64,000 nucleotides of DNA, taken from contig JAHHHF010000098.1 in NCBI GenBank assembly GCA_019359495.1, forward strand, positions 1 to 64,000. Direction: 5' to 3'. Origin of the DNA: Goleter apudmare HA4340-LM2. Its GTDB lineage: Bacteria > Cyanobacteriota > Cyanobacteriia > Cyanobacteriales > Nostocaceae. Below are positions 56,091 to 64,000 of this stretch, in pieces; position 1 is the stretch's first letter, and every line of letters begins with the position of its first letter. The position numbers and the translations under genes are program-made. Under the pieces are notes generated by a model that was not told where the DNA came from, searched no databases, and saw only the letters and a program-made list of their open reading frames with translations.

Positions 56091-56876
56091 ATGTGTCGTC
56101 TACTTGCATACCTTGGCTTGCCTGTTTCTCTAGAACAGCTTTTGTATAAACCAGAACATTCACTTATTGTCCAGAGTTATCAACCCCGCGAAATGATTTC
56201 TGGGGTGGTCAATGCTGATGGCTTTGGAATGGGTTGGTATCATTTGCAAAAGGATACTGCACCGTTTACCTATAAAAATACTCTACCAATTTGGAATGAT
56301 ATCAACTTACCTCATATTAGCCGTTATGTGGAATCGAAGTGTGTGCTGGCTTATGTGCGTAGTGCGACACCAGGACAAGCCGTAGATTTTGCCAATTGTC
56401 AACCTTTTGATGATCAAAATTTACTATTTATTCATAATGGCCGAATTGAAAATTTTCGGCAAACTTTATATAAGGAAATTCGCCATATTCTAGACCATAA
56501 TTTCTACCAAAAAATCAATGGTAGTTCAGATTCTGAACATATTTTTTCCTTGCTACTTTCTCAAGATTACAACAAACTTCAGCCTCTAGAATATGCTTTA
56601 CGGTCTACATTATTAACGCTTTTGGAGATGGCAAAATGCTATCAAGTAGAAGTTTCTGCCAACACAATTATTAGTGATGGTAAACGTTTGATTGCTTCTC
56701 GCTTTGCTAGTAATACACCTGCTCCGTCTTTATATTGGCTCAAGGATGATCCAACTTTTCCAAAATCAGTAATTATTGCCTCAGAACCACTTTTTTTTGG
56801 TAATTGGACTGCTTGTCCAGAAAATAGCATCATCACCGTAGGAGAAAACTGTGATATCCAAGTTCAGCAACTCTAA
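56091..56876 (+). CDS. egtC: Ergothioneine biosynthesis glutamine amidotransferase EgtC
   Basis: 261 aa class II amidotransferase. Start MCRLLAYLG supplies the N-terminal nucleophile Cys2, which fixes the start. ADGFGMGWY, AYVRSATPG and FIHNGRIENF are typical. In the pathway EgtC hydrolyses gamma-glutamyl-hercynylcysteine sulfoxide. It overlaps egtB by 26 bp, so the pair is translationally coupled. egtD is 52 kb away at 3.2 kb. Confidence 0.87.
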   Translation: MCRLLAYLGLPVSLEQLLYKPEHSLIVQSYQPREMISGVVNADGFGMGWYHLQKDTAPFTYKNTLPIWNDINLPHISRYVESKCVLAYVRSATPGQAVDFANCQPFDDQNLLFIHNGRIENFRQTLYKEIRHILDHNFYQKINGSSDSEHIFSLLLSQDYNKLQPLEYALRSTLLTLLEMAKCYQVEVSANTIISDGKRLIASRFASNTPAPSLYWLKDDPTFPKSVIIASEPLFFGNWTACPENSIITVGENCDIQVQQL

Positions 56877-58095
56877 TGCCAAAGAGTTTATTTTTCAAGC
56901 TTTCCACCAGTGTCGTCTCAAAACTCTGGCTTTATTAGAAAATATTGACGCTACGACTTTTTGTAGTCAGCCTCATCCTGAGTTTAGTCCTGTGGGTTGG
57001 CACTTTGGTCATATTGCCTACACTGAGTCTTTGTGGTTGCTAGAAAAGACTGCTGGCTTACCATGCTTTTTTCCGCAATATCGCCAGCTATTTGCTGCTG
57101 ATGGTTTACCGAAATCAGCACGTAGCCAATTACCAAATCCCCAAGAAATTCGTGATTATTTAGACACCATTAGAGAAAAAGTTCTCTATTACTTAGAAGT
57201 TGTTGATATTGAGCCACAAGAGAGGCTTTGGCACTTTTTGATTCAGCATGAAAGCCAGCACTGTGAAACTATTAACTTTGTGTTGGAGTTGCTGAAGAGT
57301 CAAGGGTCAAGAGTTTTTACATCTTCTAACTCTCTCACCGAGATGGTTCAAATACCCGCAGGTGAATTTGAGCAGGGAAGTAACTCAATTGCGGCTTTAG
57401 ATAATGAATGCCCTGCACATAAAGTATATTTAAATACTTATTGGATTGACCGCTATCCGGTAACTTGTAGCCAGTATCTCTCATTTATTGAGGCGGGAGG
57501 CTATACAAATCCTCTGTGGTGGTCAGAAGCTGGGTGGCAATGGGTACAAAAGGACAAAGTGAAACTACCACTTTATATGTGCAATGATTCAACTAAAGAT
57601 AATCACCCAGTTTGTGGTGTTAGTTGGTATGAAGCAGAAGCTTACTCGCGGTTTGTGGGTAAGCGTCTACCTACAGAAGCAGAGTGGGAGAAAGCTGCAA
57701 GTTGGGATGTCAAAGCTAATTGTGATCGCATCTATCCTTGGGGCGTTGCAGAATCAACAGCCATATCTGATCATTGCAACTGCGATCGCCAAATCGCTAC
57801 AACAACACCAGTAGATGCTTATCCTGGGGGACAAAGTGCCTATGGTGTGTATGATATGCTCGGTAATGTGTGGGAGTGGACAGCTTCTTGGTTTGATGCT
57901 TACAACGGGTTTCAAAGTTACCCTTACATGGGTTATTCCCAAGTTTATTTTGACCACAAGCACCGCGTTTTAAAAGGTGGTAGTTGGGCTACTTATTCTT
58001 GGTCACTGCGTTCTAGTTTCCGCAACTGGTATCATCCTGGTGTGCGGCAAATATTTGCCGGATTTCGCTGCGCTGCTGATGAGGAAGTGGGCTAG
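56851..58095 (+). CDS. egtB: Ergothioneine biosynthesis sulfoxide synthase EgtB
   Basis: 414 aa, GTG start. N-terminal DinB-like domain (about 10-150) with metal-binding His in GWHFGHIAYTES and HESQHCETINF; C-terminal formylglycine-generating-enzyme-like (SUMF) domain with VCGVSWYEAEAYSRFVGKRL, LPTEAEWEKAA, MLGNVWEWTASWF and LRSSFRNWYHPGVR. The iron(II) enzyme joins hercynine and gamma-glutamylcysteine (or cysteine) with oxygen. Overlaps egtC. Confidence 0.88.
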   Translation: MISKFSNSNAKEFIFQAFHQCRLKTLALLENIDATTFCSQPHPEFSPVGWHFGHIAYTESLWLLEKTAGLPCFFPQYRQLFAADGLPKSARSQLPNPQEIRDYLDTIREKVLYYLEVVDIEPQERLWHFLIQHESQHCETINFVLELLKSQGSRVFTSSNSLTEMVQIPAGEFEQGSNSIAALDNECPAHKVYLNTYWIDRYPVTCSQYLSFIEAGGYTNPLWWSEAGWQWVQKDKVKLPLYMCNDSTKDNHPVCGVSWYEAEAYSRFVGKRLPTEAEWEKAASWDVKANCDRIYPWGVAESTAISDHCNCDRQIATTTPVDAYPGGQSAYGVYDMLGNVWEWTASWFDAYNGFQSYPYMGYSQVYFDHKHRVLKGGSWATYSWSLRSSFRNWYHPGVRQIFAGFRCAADEEVG

Positions 58096-58119
58096 TAATT
58101 TATCTCAACTATCAGGTTC

Positions 58120-58148
58120 AAGGATGAAAATTGTTGTATTTCGTCCTT
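58120..58148. terminator. Hairpin between egtB and hicB
   Basis: aaggatgaaaa / atttcgtcctt form an imperfect stem just beyond egtB. Weak support. Confidence 0.35.
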
Positions 58149-58154
58149 CATTAA

Positions 58155-58379
58155 TTAACTAATACCTGATTTTAAAACTTCGACTTCATGAGAAATGCTT
58201 GCTGGTTTGGGAATAGGTAATCCCTCTTCCAGCATTCCTTCTATATGAAATTCAATAGCTTCTGCAATCATCTGCTTTACTTCTTCTAAGGTTTCACCAA
58301 CCGCTACACAACCTGGTAGGTCAGGGACATAAGCACCGTAGCTAGTTTCTCCTTTCTCAATCACAACTGTATAACGCAT
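58155..58379 (-). CDS. hicB: HicB-family antitoxin
   Basis: 74 aa. Pattern YTVVIEKGETSYGAYVPDLPGCVAVGE (first 20 shown: YTVVIEKGETSYGAYVPDLP) and TLEEVKQMIAEAIEFHIEGM are the RNase-H-like HicB fold. The usual partner is the HicA mRNA-interferase. The upstream hicA is interrupted by a stop, so this antitoxin appears to be an orphan. The two genes overlap (TAATG). Confidence 0.82.
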   Translation of the reverse strand: MRYTVVIEKGETSYGAYVPDLPGCVAVGETLEEVKQMIAEAIEFHIEGMLEEGLPIPKPASISHEVEVLKSGIS

Positions 58380-58570
58380 TAATCTTCCTCCAACTGAGCC
58401 TGTCTCCAGATATTTTTTAGAGTACCGATTGGTACATCAACATTTGGCTTACCAGACACCGTCACTGTACCGGGTTTATCAGGATGTTTAAACTGTCGAT
58501 GACTACCTCTGGTTCTATCAATATACCAACCATCAGCTTCCAGTCACTTGATAACTTCGCGTACTTTCAT
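58379..58570 (-). pseudogene. hicA: HicA toxin gene broken by an in-frame stop
   Basis: 64 codons from ATG 58570. MKVREVIK is followed by TGA at 58544-58546 (codon 9), then the same frame continues LEADGWYIDRTRGSHRQFKH and TVSGKPNVDVPIGTLKNI. All HicA features after that are intact, including the catalytic His in GSHRQFKH. The single stop should prevent toxin production. Confidence 0.82.
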
Positions 58571-58653
58571 GCGATCGCTTATCTGTACAAGTAAAATTTT
58601 TATTTAAAAATAAAAGAGGAGTGACGCACATTAGCTTATCACTCACATAAATG

Positions 58654-59262
58654 TTAACCAATGGGATGATTCCCTGGATTCACCGCATGAATATACTCAC
58701 TACCTGAGTGGGGTCTACCTCGCTTATAATGGGCTTCTCCTGGTTGACCCCATCCTAACTGTAAGATGATTTCTAAGAAGTTAGAATTTTCCCACTTCCA
58801 TAGACTTGCCCATTCTGTTCTCTGAGCAATTCTCTTGACATCTGGTATGACAATTTGTTGATGTTGTTTGCTGTTATTAAAGCTGAGGTATAAGTCCATT
58901 TCCCTAGTGACTTCATCCCAAAATTCCAAGATAGAATTTTTTGCAGCCTTTAATATTTCCAAGTCACTGGTGAGAGCAATTAACTCACTATCGATGTTGG
59001 GATAACGCAAAGTTCTACCTTTGACCTTCACTTCATGCCAGATGAGACCTGAAACATGATTTTCTTGCTGATAGTTGTGAATGGCAGCTTTAAAATCTTG
59101 ATAGGCGGTGAACTTTTGCAGCCCATCTGTTCTGATAAACTGGTCAATTAGAGGATTGCCAGAGGCTGTCATCTCTAACTTCAGGCGTTCCCCTTTCAGG
59201 CAAGCTTGACGTTCGGCTGCCAAAACTTGGATTAGCTCTTCGGTAGTATAAACCTTTGACAT
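58654..59262 (-). CDS. Hypothetical protein, unrecognised
   Basis: 202 aa. Starts MSKVYTTEELIQVLAAERQA and is mostly helical, with no signal peptide or membrane helix. No motif I can name; the end, YKRGRPHSGSEYIHAVNPGN, is odd and Gly/His-rich. Codon use matches neighbours. Isolated gene. Confidence 0.6.
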   Translation of the reverse strand: MSKVYTTEELIQVLAAERQACLKGERLKLEMTASGNPLIDQFIRTDGLQKFTAYQDFKAAIHNYQQENHVSGLIWHEVKVKGRTLRYPNIDSELIALTSDLEILKAAKNSILEFWDEVTREMDLYLSFNNSKQHQQIVIPDVKRIAQRTEWASLWKWENSNFLEIILQLGWGQPGEAHYKRGRPHSGSEYIHAVNPGNHPIG

Positions 59263-59419
59263 CAGAACACACTCTATTAGTCATTGGTCAAGAGTCATTA
59301 GTTTGGAACTATGATTTAACTCTTATAGTAGTTATTGAAATTATCTCTTGATGTAACTGAGAATGTAGTATCAGATAGGACTAAAAATTAGGGCAGACCA
59401 ATTTGGTCTACCCTCGAAG

Positions 59420-60001
59420 TTACTTACTTAACTCACTACTGAACTCATTAAAGGCACGCCGCTTTAACTGTACTGTTTCGGTACTGGGTAATAAATTAAA
59501 TATTTCTCGAAATTTACCGTCGATCGCTTCAAAGGGTACTTGACCTTTCTGATTTAAGACTACTTGACCTGACTGATTCAAGACCACTACTTGAGGCACA
59601 GATCCAGTATAGTAGTAACCTGGTTCCGTAGGTTCATAGGACTGTTTGGCAGGGATAGTATCAACATTGATGGGGATAATCTCAGCTACCTTGCCATAAA
59701 ATTCTTGTACTCGTGAAATGGAAATAGCATATTCCTTAGAATCTTTGCTGTCATCTAGATAGAATGCCAAAAAGATGGGTCTATGTTCCTCTAGCGACTT
59801 TGCGAGTGTCTCTCTAGGTGGCACTAGTGAACCATTGCCAGCATAAACCACAAAAATGTTGCCGTCGTAATTGTCATCTTTAATACCTGCTGATGCGGGT
59901 TGGATGACAATCAACAGACAAACCAGCAGGATAAGTACTGAAGAAATTAACCGCAGCCAGACAAGTTTCTTCTGTAAAAAAAGCAACTTTATACGACTCA
60001 T
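59420..60001 (-). CDS. Thylakoid membrane photosystem I accumulation factor-like protein
   Basis: 193 aa with a signal-anchor helix (about 17-38, LISSVLILLVCLLIVIQPASA). The rest is thioredoxin-fold: DGNIFVVYAGNGSLVPPRET, PIFLAFYLDDSKDSKEYAIS, and VPQVVVLNQSGQVVLN. The usual CxxC is absent (DSKDSK). It resembles proteins annotated as thylakoid membrane photosystem I accumulation factor, which act in the thylakoid lumen or membrane to build photosystem I. Confidence 0.7.
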   Translation of the reverse strand: MSRIKLLFLQKKLVWLRLISSVLILLVCLLIVIQPASAGIKDDNYDGNIFVVYAGNGSLVPPRETLAKSLEEHRPIFLAFYLDDSKDSKEYAISISRVQEFYGKVAEIIPINVDTIPAKQSYEPTEPGYYYTGSVPQVVVLNQSGQVVLNQKGQVPFEAIDGKFREIFNLLPSTETVQLKRRAFNEFSSELSK

Positions 60002-60661
60002 AATAAGGAACCTTTAGAGCTATTTTTTGTAAGTGTGTACTGAAGGACGCAAACATCCCTGAATCTATGATTACGCCTATGCACCATTTTGAAACATCGA
60101 AGTACCCAAAATCAAAGAAAAACCTCACTCTGTGCTTGCGGTACGGTGTACACAGAAATCTCGCCAAAGGTTTACAACTGTTGTCTAATAGCCAAATTCC
60201 TCTAAAAGAGGACTAAAACATTTTTTATTTCTGAGTCTAGTCAATTTCAATGGACTTTTGCTGTGAGGCTCTTATTTACAATCCCAGCCGGGATATGGTT
60301 TTTCCCGAATTGTGTTTAAGTAGGTAAGCAAAATAAACCCAACTATGTAAAGAAAAATAAATGAGGCTAAAACCCTCTTCCCTCCTGCCCTCTGCCTCCT
60401 GCCTTATTCCAACGATCAATTCTTCCACCCACCTACTGACACCGTAGACTTACTTAGGGGAGAGTGGAGGAAAATAACTGATCGCCTATTCCCTATCGAT
60501 GAAATCTTCCCGGCTTTTGCGGATATGAGGTTTTGGTTGGTGAATGTTGAATTTTAAATTAGCTATAGCTGGCTTTTTAGGCAAGGATTCGTTAAACTCA
60601 CAAGATTAAATTAAAACTCAAGGCTATCAGTTACTAATTGCTAGAAGAGTAGGGTACGGAT
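60002..60661. other. 660-bp intergenic region
   Basis: No convincing gene; a 45-codon ORF (60078-60215, plus) has no support. At about 60195-60300 hairpin-like sequence (ctaaaagaggac, then gtctagtcaatttcaatggac) recalls the two-hairpin repeat. A ccctcctgccctctgcctcctgcc repeat lies at about 60381-60405. Confidence 0.4.
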
Positions 60662-61999
60662 GTGGGAAAGAAAATAGAATTTATAGATAGACTAAGACTG
60701 GGTTTGGCGGTGTCAGTAGCCAAAAGTGTGACCTTTGTAGTGCGATCGCTGCGCCTCGGTGCTGCTAGTGTATTACCAGGCTCAATTGCTCGTCGCATTG
60801 CACCCCAATTACTGCAATTATTGAGTCAGCAAGTGAAAAATGGGGTGATTCTGATTGCTGGGACTAACGGTAAAACCACGACATCGCTGCTGTTAAAAAC
60901 AATTCTAGAACGGAAAGGCTACCGGATTGCTCATAACTCTACAGGCGCAAATCTAGAAAACGGTTTGATGACAGCAATGTTAGAAACCACCAACTTGGTG
61001 GGGACGCTGGATGTTGATTATGCCATTCTAGAAGTGGATGAGAATATTGTACCGAAGGTATTAGCGCCACTCCAACCGCACATCATCCTCTGTTTAAATT
61101 TGTTCCGTGATCAACTTGATAGATATGGTGAAGTTGATACGATTAGTAAACGGTGGACAAAGGTAATCTCTACACTCCCCACAGAAACAGTAGTAATTCC
61201 CAATGCTGATGACCCGACTTTATCTTATCTTGGTCAGCAGTTACCCCAAAAAGTGTTGTTTTTTGGTTTGAATGAACCAGAACAATATTTAGAAGCTATT
61301 CCTCACGCTGTTGATTCGATTTATTGTCCCAGATGTGGACATTCTCTAGATTACAAAGGTGTTTACTTGTCACATTTGGGCGATTTTACTTGTCCTAGTT
61401 GCGGCTTTAGTAAAAGTCAACCAGCCCTTGAGAGTAGTGAATGGCAACAAATTCTGGTGGGTTTATACAACAAATATAATACTCTAGCTGCTGCTACGGC
61501 TGCGAAGGAATTGGGAGTTGATGAAGCTAGCATCCGCGATACTGTTAACAACTTTCAAGCAGCTTTTGGCCGTGCAGAAGATTTAGAAATTCAAGGTAAA
61601 AAGGTACGGATTCTTTTATCAAAAAACCCTGTAGGGACGAATGAAACCATTCGAGTGGTGACTCAAAGTACAGACAAAACTACATTACTAGTTTTGAACG
61701 ATCGCACACCCGATGGTACTGATGTATCTTGGATTTGGGATGTTGACACTGAGAAATTAGTCGAACGGGGAGGAACCCTAGTAGTTAGTGGCGATCGCGT
61801 CTATGATCTGGCGTTACGTCTCCGTTATAGTGAGAAAGCTGCCGACTCTCAACTAAATTTGATTGTACAAGAAGATTTACGACAGGCGATCGCTACAGCA
61901 TTAGAGCATACACCAGACAATGAAACCTTACACATTCTGCCAACTTATTCAGCAATGCTAGAAGTGCGGGAAGTTCTCACCGGACGGAAAATTCTTTAG
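60662..61999 (+). CDS. murT: Mur ligase MurT (lipid II isoglutaminyl synthase subunit)
   Basis: 445 aa, GTG start. Mur ligase ATP loop GTNGKTTTSLLLK (near 69) and C-terminal DUF1727 domain (KKVRILLSKNPVGTNE). A zinc-ribbon inserted in the central domain, YCPRCGHSLDYKG and FTCPSCGFSKS, is typical of MurT. With GatD it amidates the alpha-carboxyl of D-Glu in lipid II, using glutamine. The gatD gene is 1.1 kb downstream, with an opposing gene between them. Confidence 0.88.
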   Translation: MGKKIEFIDRLRLGLAVSVAKSVTFVVRSLRLGAASVLPGSIARRIAPQLLQLLSQQVKNGVILIAGTNGKTTTSLLLKTILERKGYRIAHNSTGANLENGLMTAMLETTNLVGTLDVDYAILEVDENIVPKVLAPLQPHIILCLNLFRDQLDRYGEVDTISKRWTKVISTLPTETVVIPNADDPTLSYLGQQLPQKVLFFGLNEPEQYLEAIPHAVDSIYCPRCGHSLDYKGVYLSHLGDFTCPSCGFSKSQPALESSEWQQILVGLYNKYNTLAAATAAKELGVDEASIRDTVNNFQAAFGRAEDLEIQGKKVRILLSKNPVGTNETIRVVTQSTDKTTLLVLNDRTPDGTDVSWIWDVDTEKLVERGGTLVVSGDRVYDLALRLRYSEKAADSQLNLIVQEDLRQAIATALEHTPDNETLHILPTYSAMLEVREVLTGRKIL

Positions 62000-62009
62000 C
62001 TAGTTAGTA

Positions 62010-62055
62010 GTAAGTAGGGTGCGTAACGCGCTTCGCGGTCACACACCCTACTTAC
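62010..62055. terminator. Bidirectional hairpin after murT
   Basis: gtaagtagggtg (62010-62021) and caccctacttac (62044-62055) form a perfect 12-bp stem with a 22-base inner hairpin region (acgcgcttcgcgg). This repeat (gtagggtgcgt... type) is common in cyanobacteria and here ends murT and the opposing gene. Confidence 0.6.
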
Positions 62056-62092
62056 TTCAATCACTAACACCGATTTTTTGATTTGTCAGTCG

Positions 62093-62872
62093 CTAAACTA
62101 AATAACTGGTATTCGGGACAATCGGAAAGAAAGCGTATTCATACCAAGCAGTCCAGATAAAACTTCTTAACCACCGTTGACGCTTTTCGGGACTGAATTC
62201 ATATTCAAATACTCCGCGAGATGCATCAATAGAAGATAGGTGAGAATTGCAACCGCAACCATGTTGATAGGTAAAACCATATTTAGAGGCGATGCTTTGC
62301 ACTTTCATTTGCATTGCAAAGACTTTACCTGCGTGGAGTATAGCATCCCAAGAACGCTTATGTTTAATATCCCGCTTATCAAACCTTAAAGCCCGTTCTT
62401 CAAATACATGATCCCGGTAAATTGGTGCTAGATGTACATGATAAAAGCTAGCTGGTAGTTCATATCCAAATTCTTGAAAAAGTTCCATCCCGATGTGAGC
62501 TACTTTTACTTCATTTGCATACTCTGCTCCTTTTGATTCTACATCTTGAAGTATTGCTGCAAAATCTGGATAGCTACTTTTTATCAAGTCATATCCGTAG
62601 AATTCTAGGGTTTCCCAGGCTAACTTGCCAAATAGCTGACAGAATGACGATTGAAGATATTCTAGTTCTGGATGTTCGTTAAATAAGTCAACATCACCTT
62701 GTTCTAACTTATATTGAAACAACTGTGCCATCTCAACATAACTCTGTGGATCAGAGATGCCGACATTTGCGACACCTTTGGCGATATCTTGCCACACAGA
62801 AGGTAGTTGCGACACAGCAACTGCATTTTCAAACGCAATTACCGTCAAATTGGGAGCTTCAATCGCTTGCAT
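62093..62872 (-). CDS. Hypothetical protein between murT and gatD
   Basis: 259 aa, no signal peptide or membrane segment. Helix-rich, with several conserved-looking His/Cys: FYHVHLAPIYRDHV (about 143) and TYQHGCGCNSHLSSI (about 212), which could bind a metal. Ends in WTAWYEYAFFPIVPNTSYLV. No family recognised. Opposite in direction to murT and gatD. Confidence 0.6.
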   Translation of the reverse strand: MQAIEAPNLTVIAFENAVAVSQLPSVWQDIAKGVANVGISDPQSYVEMAQLFQYKLEQGDVDLFNEHPELEYLQSSFCQLFGKLAWETLEFYGYDLIKSSYPDFAAILQDVESKGAEYANEVKVAHIGMELFQEFGYELPASFYHVHLAPIYRDHVFEERALRFDKRDIKHKRSWDAILHAGKVFAMQMKVQSIASKYGFTYQHGCGCNSHLSSIDASRGVFEYEFSPEKRQRWLRSFIWTAWYEYAFFPIVPNTSYLV

Positions 62873-63118
62873 ACAATCTCCAAGTAGAGAACAATGTATC
62901 TGTTAGTTAAACAAAGTTAACTTTTTTTGAAATTTGCACCAAAATAGTGTAACTGTTTACCCAGTATTTAGTAAATTCACAGTTATCTGTGGAGATTATG
63001 GCTAGCTTACAATTACAAAACTGTTACGTAAAATACTGAAAACCGATAACGTATACACCGGATTCGGCGATCATCGGGAGAAAAAGGTTATGAATTATTC
63101 AGTTATGAGTGAGGTGTT

Positions 63119-63937
63119 ATGAGTTTTCAAGAATTGGAAATTACCATTGGTTGGCTATATCCGACGTTGATGAGTACCTATGGCGATCGCGGTAATGTGA
63201 TTACTATAGAACGTCGCGCGCAGTGGCGGGGATACAGTGTCAAAGTCTTACCCCTAGACCAAAACGCCACAGCCGCAGATATTAAATCAGTAGATGTAAT
63301 AGTTGGTGGTGGCGCACAAGACCGTCAGCAAGAAATCGTCATGCGGGATTTGCAAGGCGCGAAAGCCGAGGCCATGCGATCAAAAATTGAGAATGGTACA
63401 CCAGGCGTCTTTACCTGTGGTTCACCCCAATTACTGGGACACTATTACGAACCAGGTTTAGGACAACGAATAGAAGGCTTAGGGATACTTGATTTAGTCT
63501 CCATTCATCCTGGTGAAAATACTAAACGTTGTATTGGTAACTTAGTGATTGAAGTTACAGCCTCTCGTTTGGCGCGGGAACTGGAAGCAATGATTGGTAG
63601 CAAACCCTATCTAGTTGGTTTTGAAAATCACGGCGGACGCACCAAACTAGGGAAAGTGGAAGCCTTAGGGCGAGTGATTTACGGCTTAGGCAATAATGGT
63701 GAAGATGGCACAGAAGGAGCATTTTATCAGAATGCCATAGCCACTTACTCCCACGGGCCACTGTTGCCAAAAAATCCCTTTGTAGCTGACTGGTTAATTC
63801 AAACAGCGTTACGCCTCAAGTATCAGCAGTCCATTACCTTAACCCCGTTGGAAGATAGCTTGGCTGTGCAAGCACGGGAAGCGATGTTTAAGCGGTTAAA
63901 GGTTAATTTGCCAAGTGCAACTGCCGCTAAAGTTTAG
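63119..63937 (+). CDS. gatD: GatD glutamine amidotransferase (lipid II isoglutaminyl synthase subunit)
   Basis: 272 aa class I (CobB/CobQ-like) amidotransferase that supplies ammonia to MurT. Features: GWLYPTLMSTYGDRGNV, IVGGGAQDRQQ, nucleophile Cys in VFTCGSPQLLGHYY (the usual C-G-G-Y reads C-G-S-P), and the second catalytic His in ATYSHGPLLPKNPF. Starts ATG with a gaggtgtt site. It is separated from murT by an opposing gene, so it has its own promoter. Confidence 0.86.
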   Translation: MSFQELEITIGWLYPTLMSTYGDRGNVITIERRAQWRGYSVKVLPLDQNATAADIKSVDVIVGGGAQDRQQEIVMRDLQGAKAEAMRSKIENGTPGVFTCGSPQLLGHYYEPGLGQRIEGLGILDLVSIHPGENTKRCIGNLVIEVTASRLARELEAMIGSKPYLVGFENHGGRTKLGKVEALGRVIYGLGNNGEDGTEGAFYQNAIATYSHGPLLPKNPFVADWLIQTALRLKYQQSITLTPLEDSLAVQAREAMFKRLKVNLPSATAAKV

Positions 63938-64000
63938 CTGAAGGGGCACAGCATCAGCTTATACCAATTTGACAAAAGAAGTCGCAAATATGATTCAAAT
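63938..64000. other. Window end, no feature seen
   Basis: Non-coding 63 bases after gatD, cut by the window edge. Confidence 0.4.

Noticed and set aside
60078-60215. 45-codon plus ORF before murT
   Set aside because: Basic, without hydrophobic or domain pattern; no context.
1-64000. CRISPR arrays, tRNA and rRNA genes
   Set aside because: No regularly spaced direct repeats, cloverleaf-like runs with TTC boxes, or rRNA-like conserved blocks were seen by eye; a tRNAscan run would be decisive.

Overview
The window is chromosomal DNA of a filamentous, heterocystous-type cyanobacterium (Nostoc/Anabaena/Trichormus group). This rests on the very frequent HIP1 octamer (GCGATCGC), many Nostoc-style small dispersed repeats between genes, and gene content: petN of the cytochrome b6f complex, Mg-protoporphyrin IX methyltransferase (chlM), a photosystem I accumulation factor, a cyanobacteriochrome-type kinase, the cyanobacterial arginine dihydrolase AgrE/ArgZ, and MurT/GatD. 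I see no rRNA, tRNA, CRISPR array, prophage or intact transposase.

Layout. 0-7 kb: a GH63-type glucosidase, egtD (ergothioneine), and a minus-strand pair of a lipoprotein and a membrane-bound class III nucleotide cyclase. 7.5-13.5 kb: bifunctional proline catabolism enzyme PutA, a two-domain histidine phosphatase, and a dihydroorotase homologue with a damaged metal site. 13.9-22.6 kb: a surface-polysaccharide cluster in two divergent arms (acyltransferase, epimerase and GT4 on minus; flippase and two glycosyltransferases on plus). 22.8-28.6 kb: a DUF2085 membrane protein, agrE, an AlkA-type glycosylase and a CPA1 antiporter. 28.6-30.4 kb: a repeat and MITE patch, then a DAHP synthase gene (aroF) with a long leader. 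30.6-37.3 kb: small membrane proteins, a J-domain/pentapeptide protein, an epimerase, ribokinase, an Rpn-like protein, and a MarR regulator with its probable target. 37.7-45.4 kb: sugar ABC ATPase, flavin monooxygenase, SSB, FkbM methyltransferase, fused dipeptide ABC ATPases, petN and a 54-aa membrane protein. 45.6-55.8 kb: cyanobacteriochrome kinase, DUF29, MATE pump, CPA2 antiporter with stress domains, chlM, DUF423, and a nucleotidyltransferase. 56-64 kb: egtC-egtB, a HicAB pair with a broken toxin, the photosystem I factor, and murT and gatD separated by an unknown minus-strand gene.

The strongest discovery is in the aroF leader (about 30031-30290, minus strand). Two short ORFs lie in tandem. 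One carries the run YFYFWY; the other has 9 aromatic residues in 20. Each is followed by a terminator hairpin with a U tract, and each overlaps one arm of an alternative stem that would disrupt that terminator. This is the architecture of ribosome-stalling attenuation, duplicated, and tuned to Phe, Tyr and Trp in front of the first enzyme of aromatic amino acid synthesis.

Pathway links: AgrE (arginine to proline) and PutA (proline to glutamate) together give arginine catabolism. EgtD, EgtC and EgtB give most of ergothioneine synthesis, with egtD about 52 kb from egtCB. MurT and GatD amidate lipid II. Gene decay is visible at several sites (hicA, an alpha/beta hydrolase start, a CBS fragment, a frameshifted ORF before petN).
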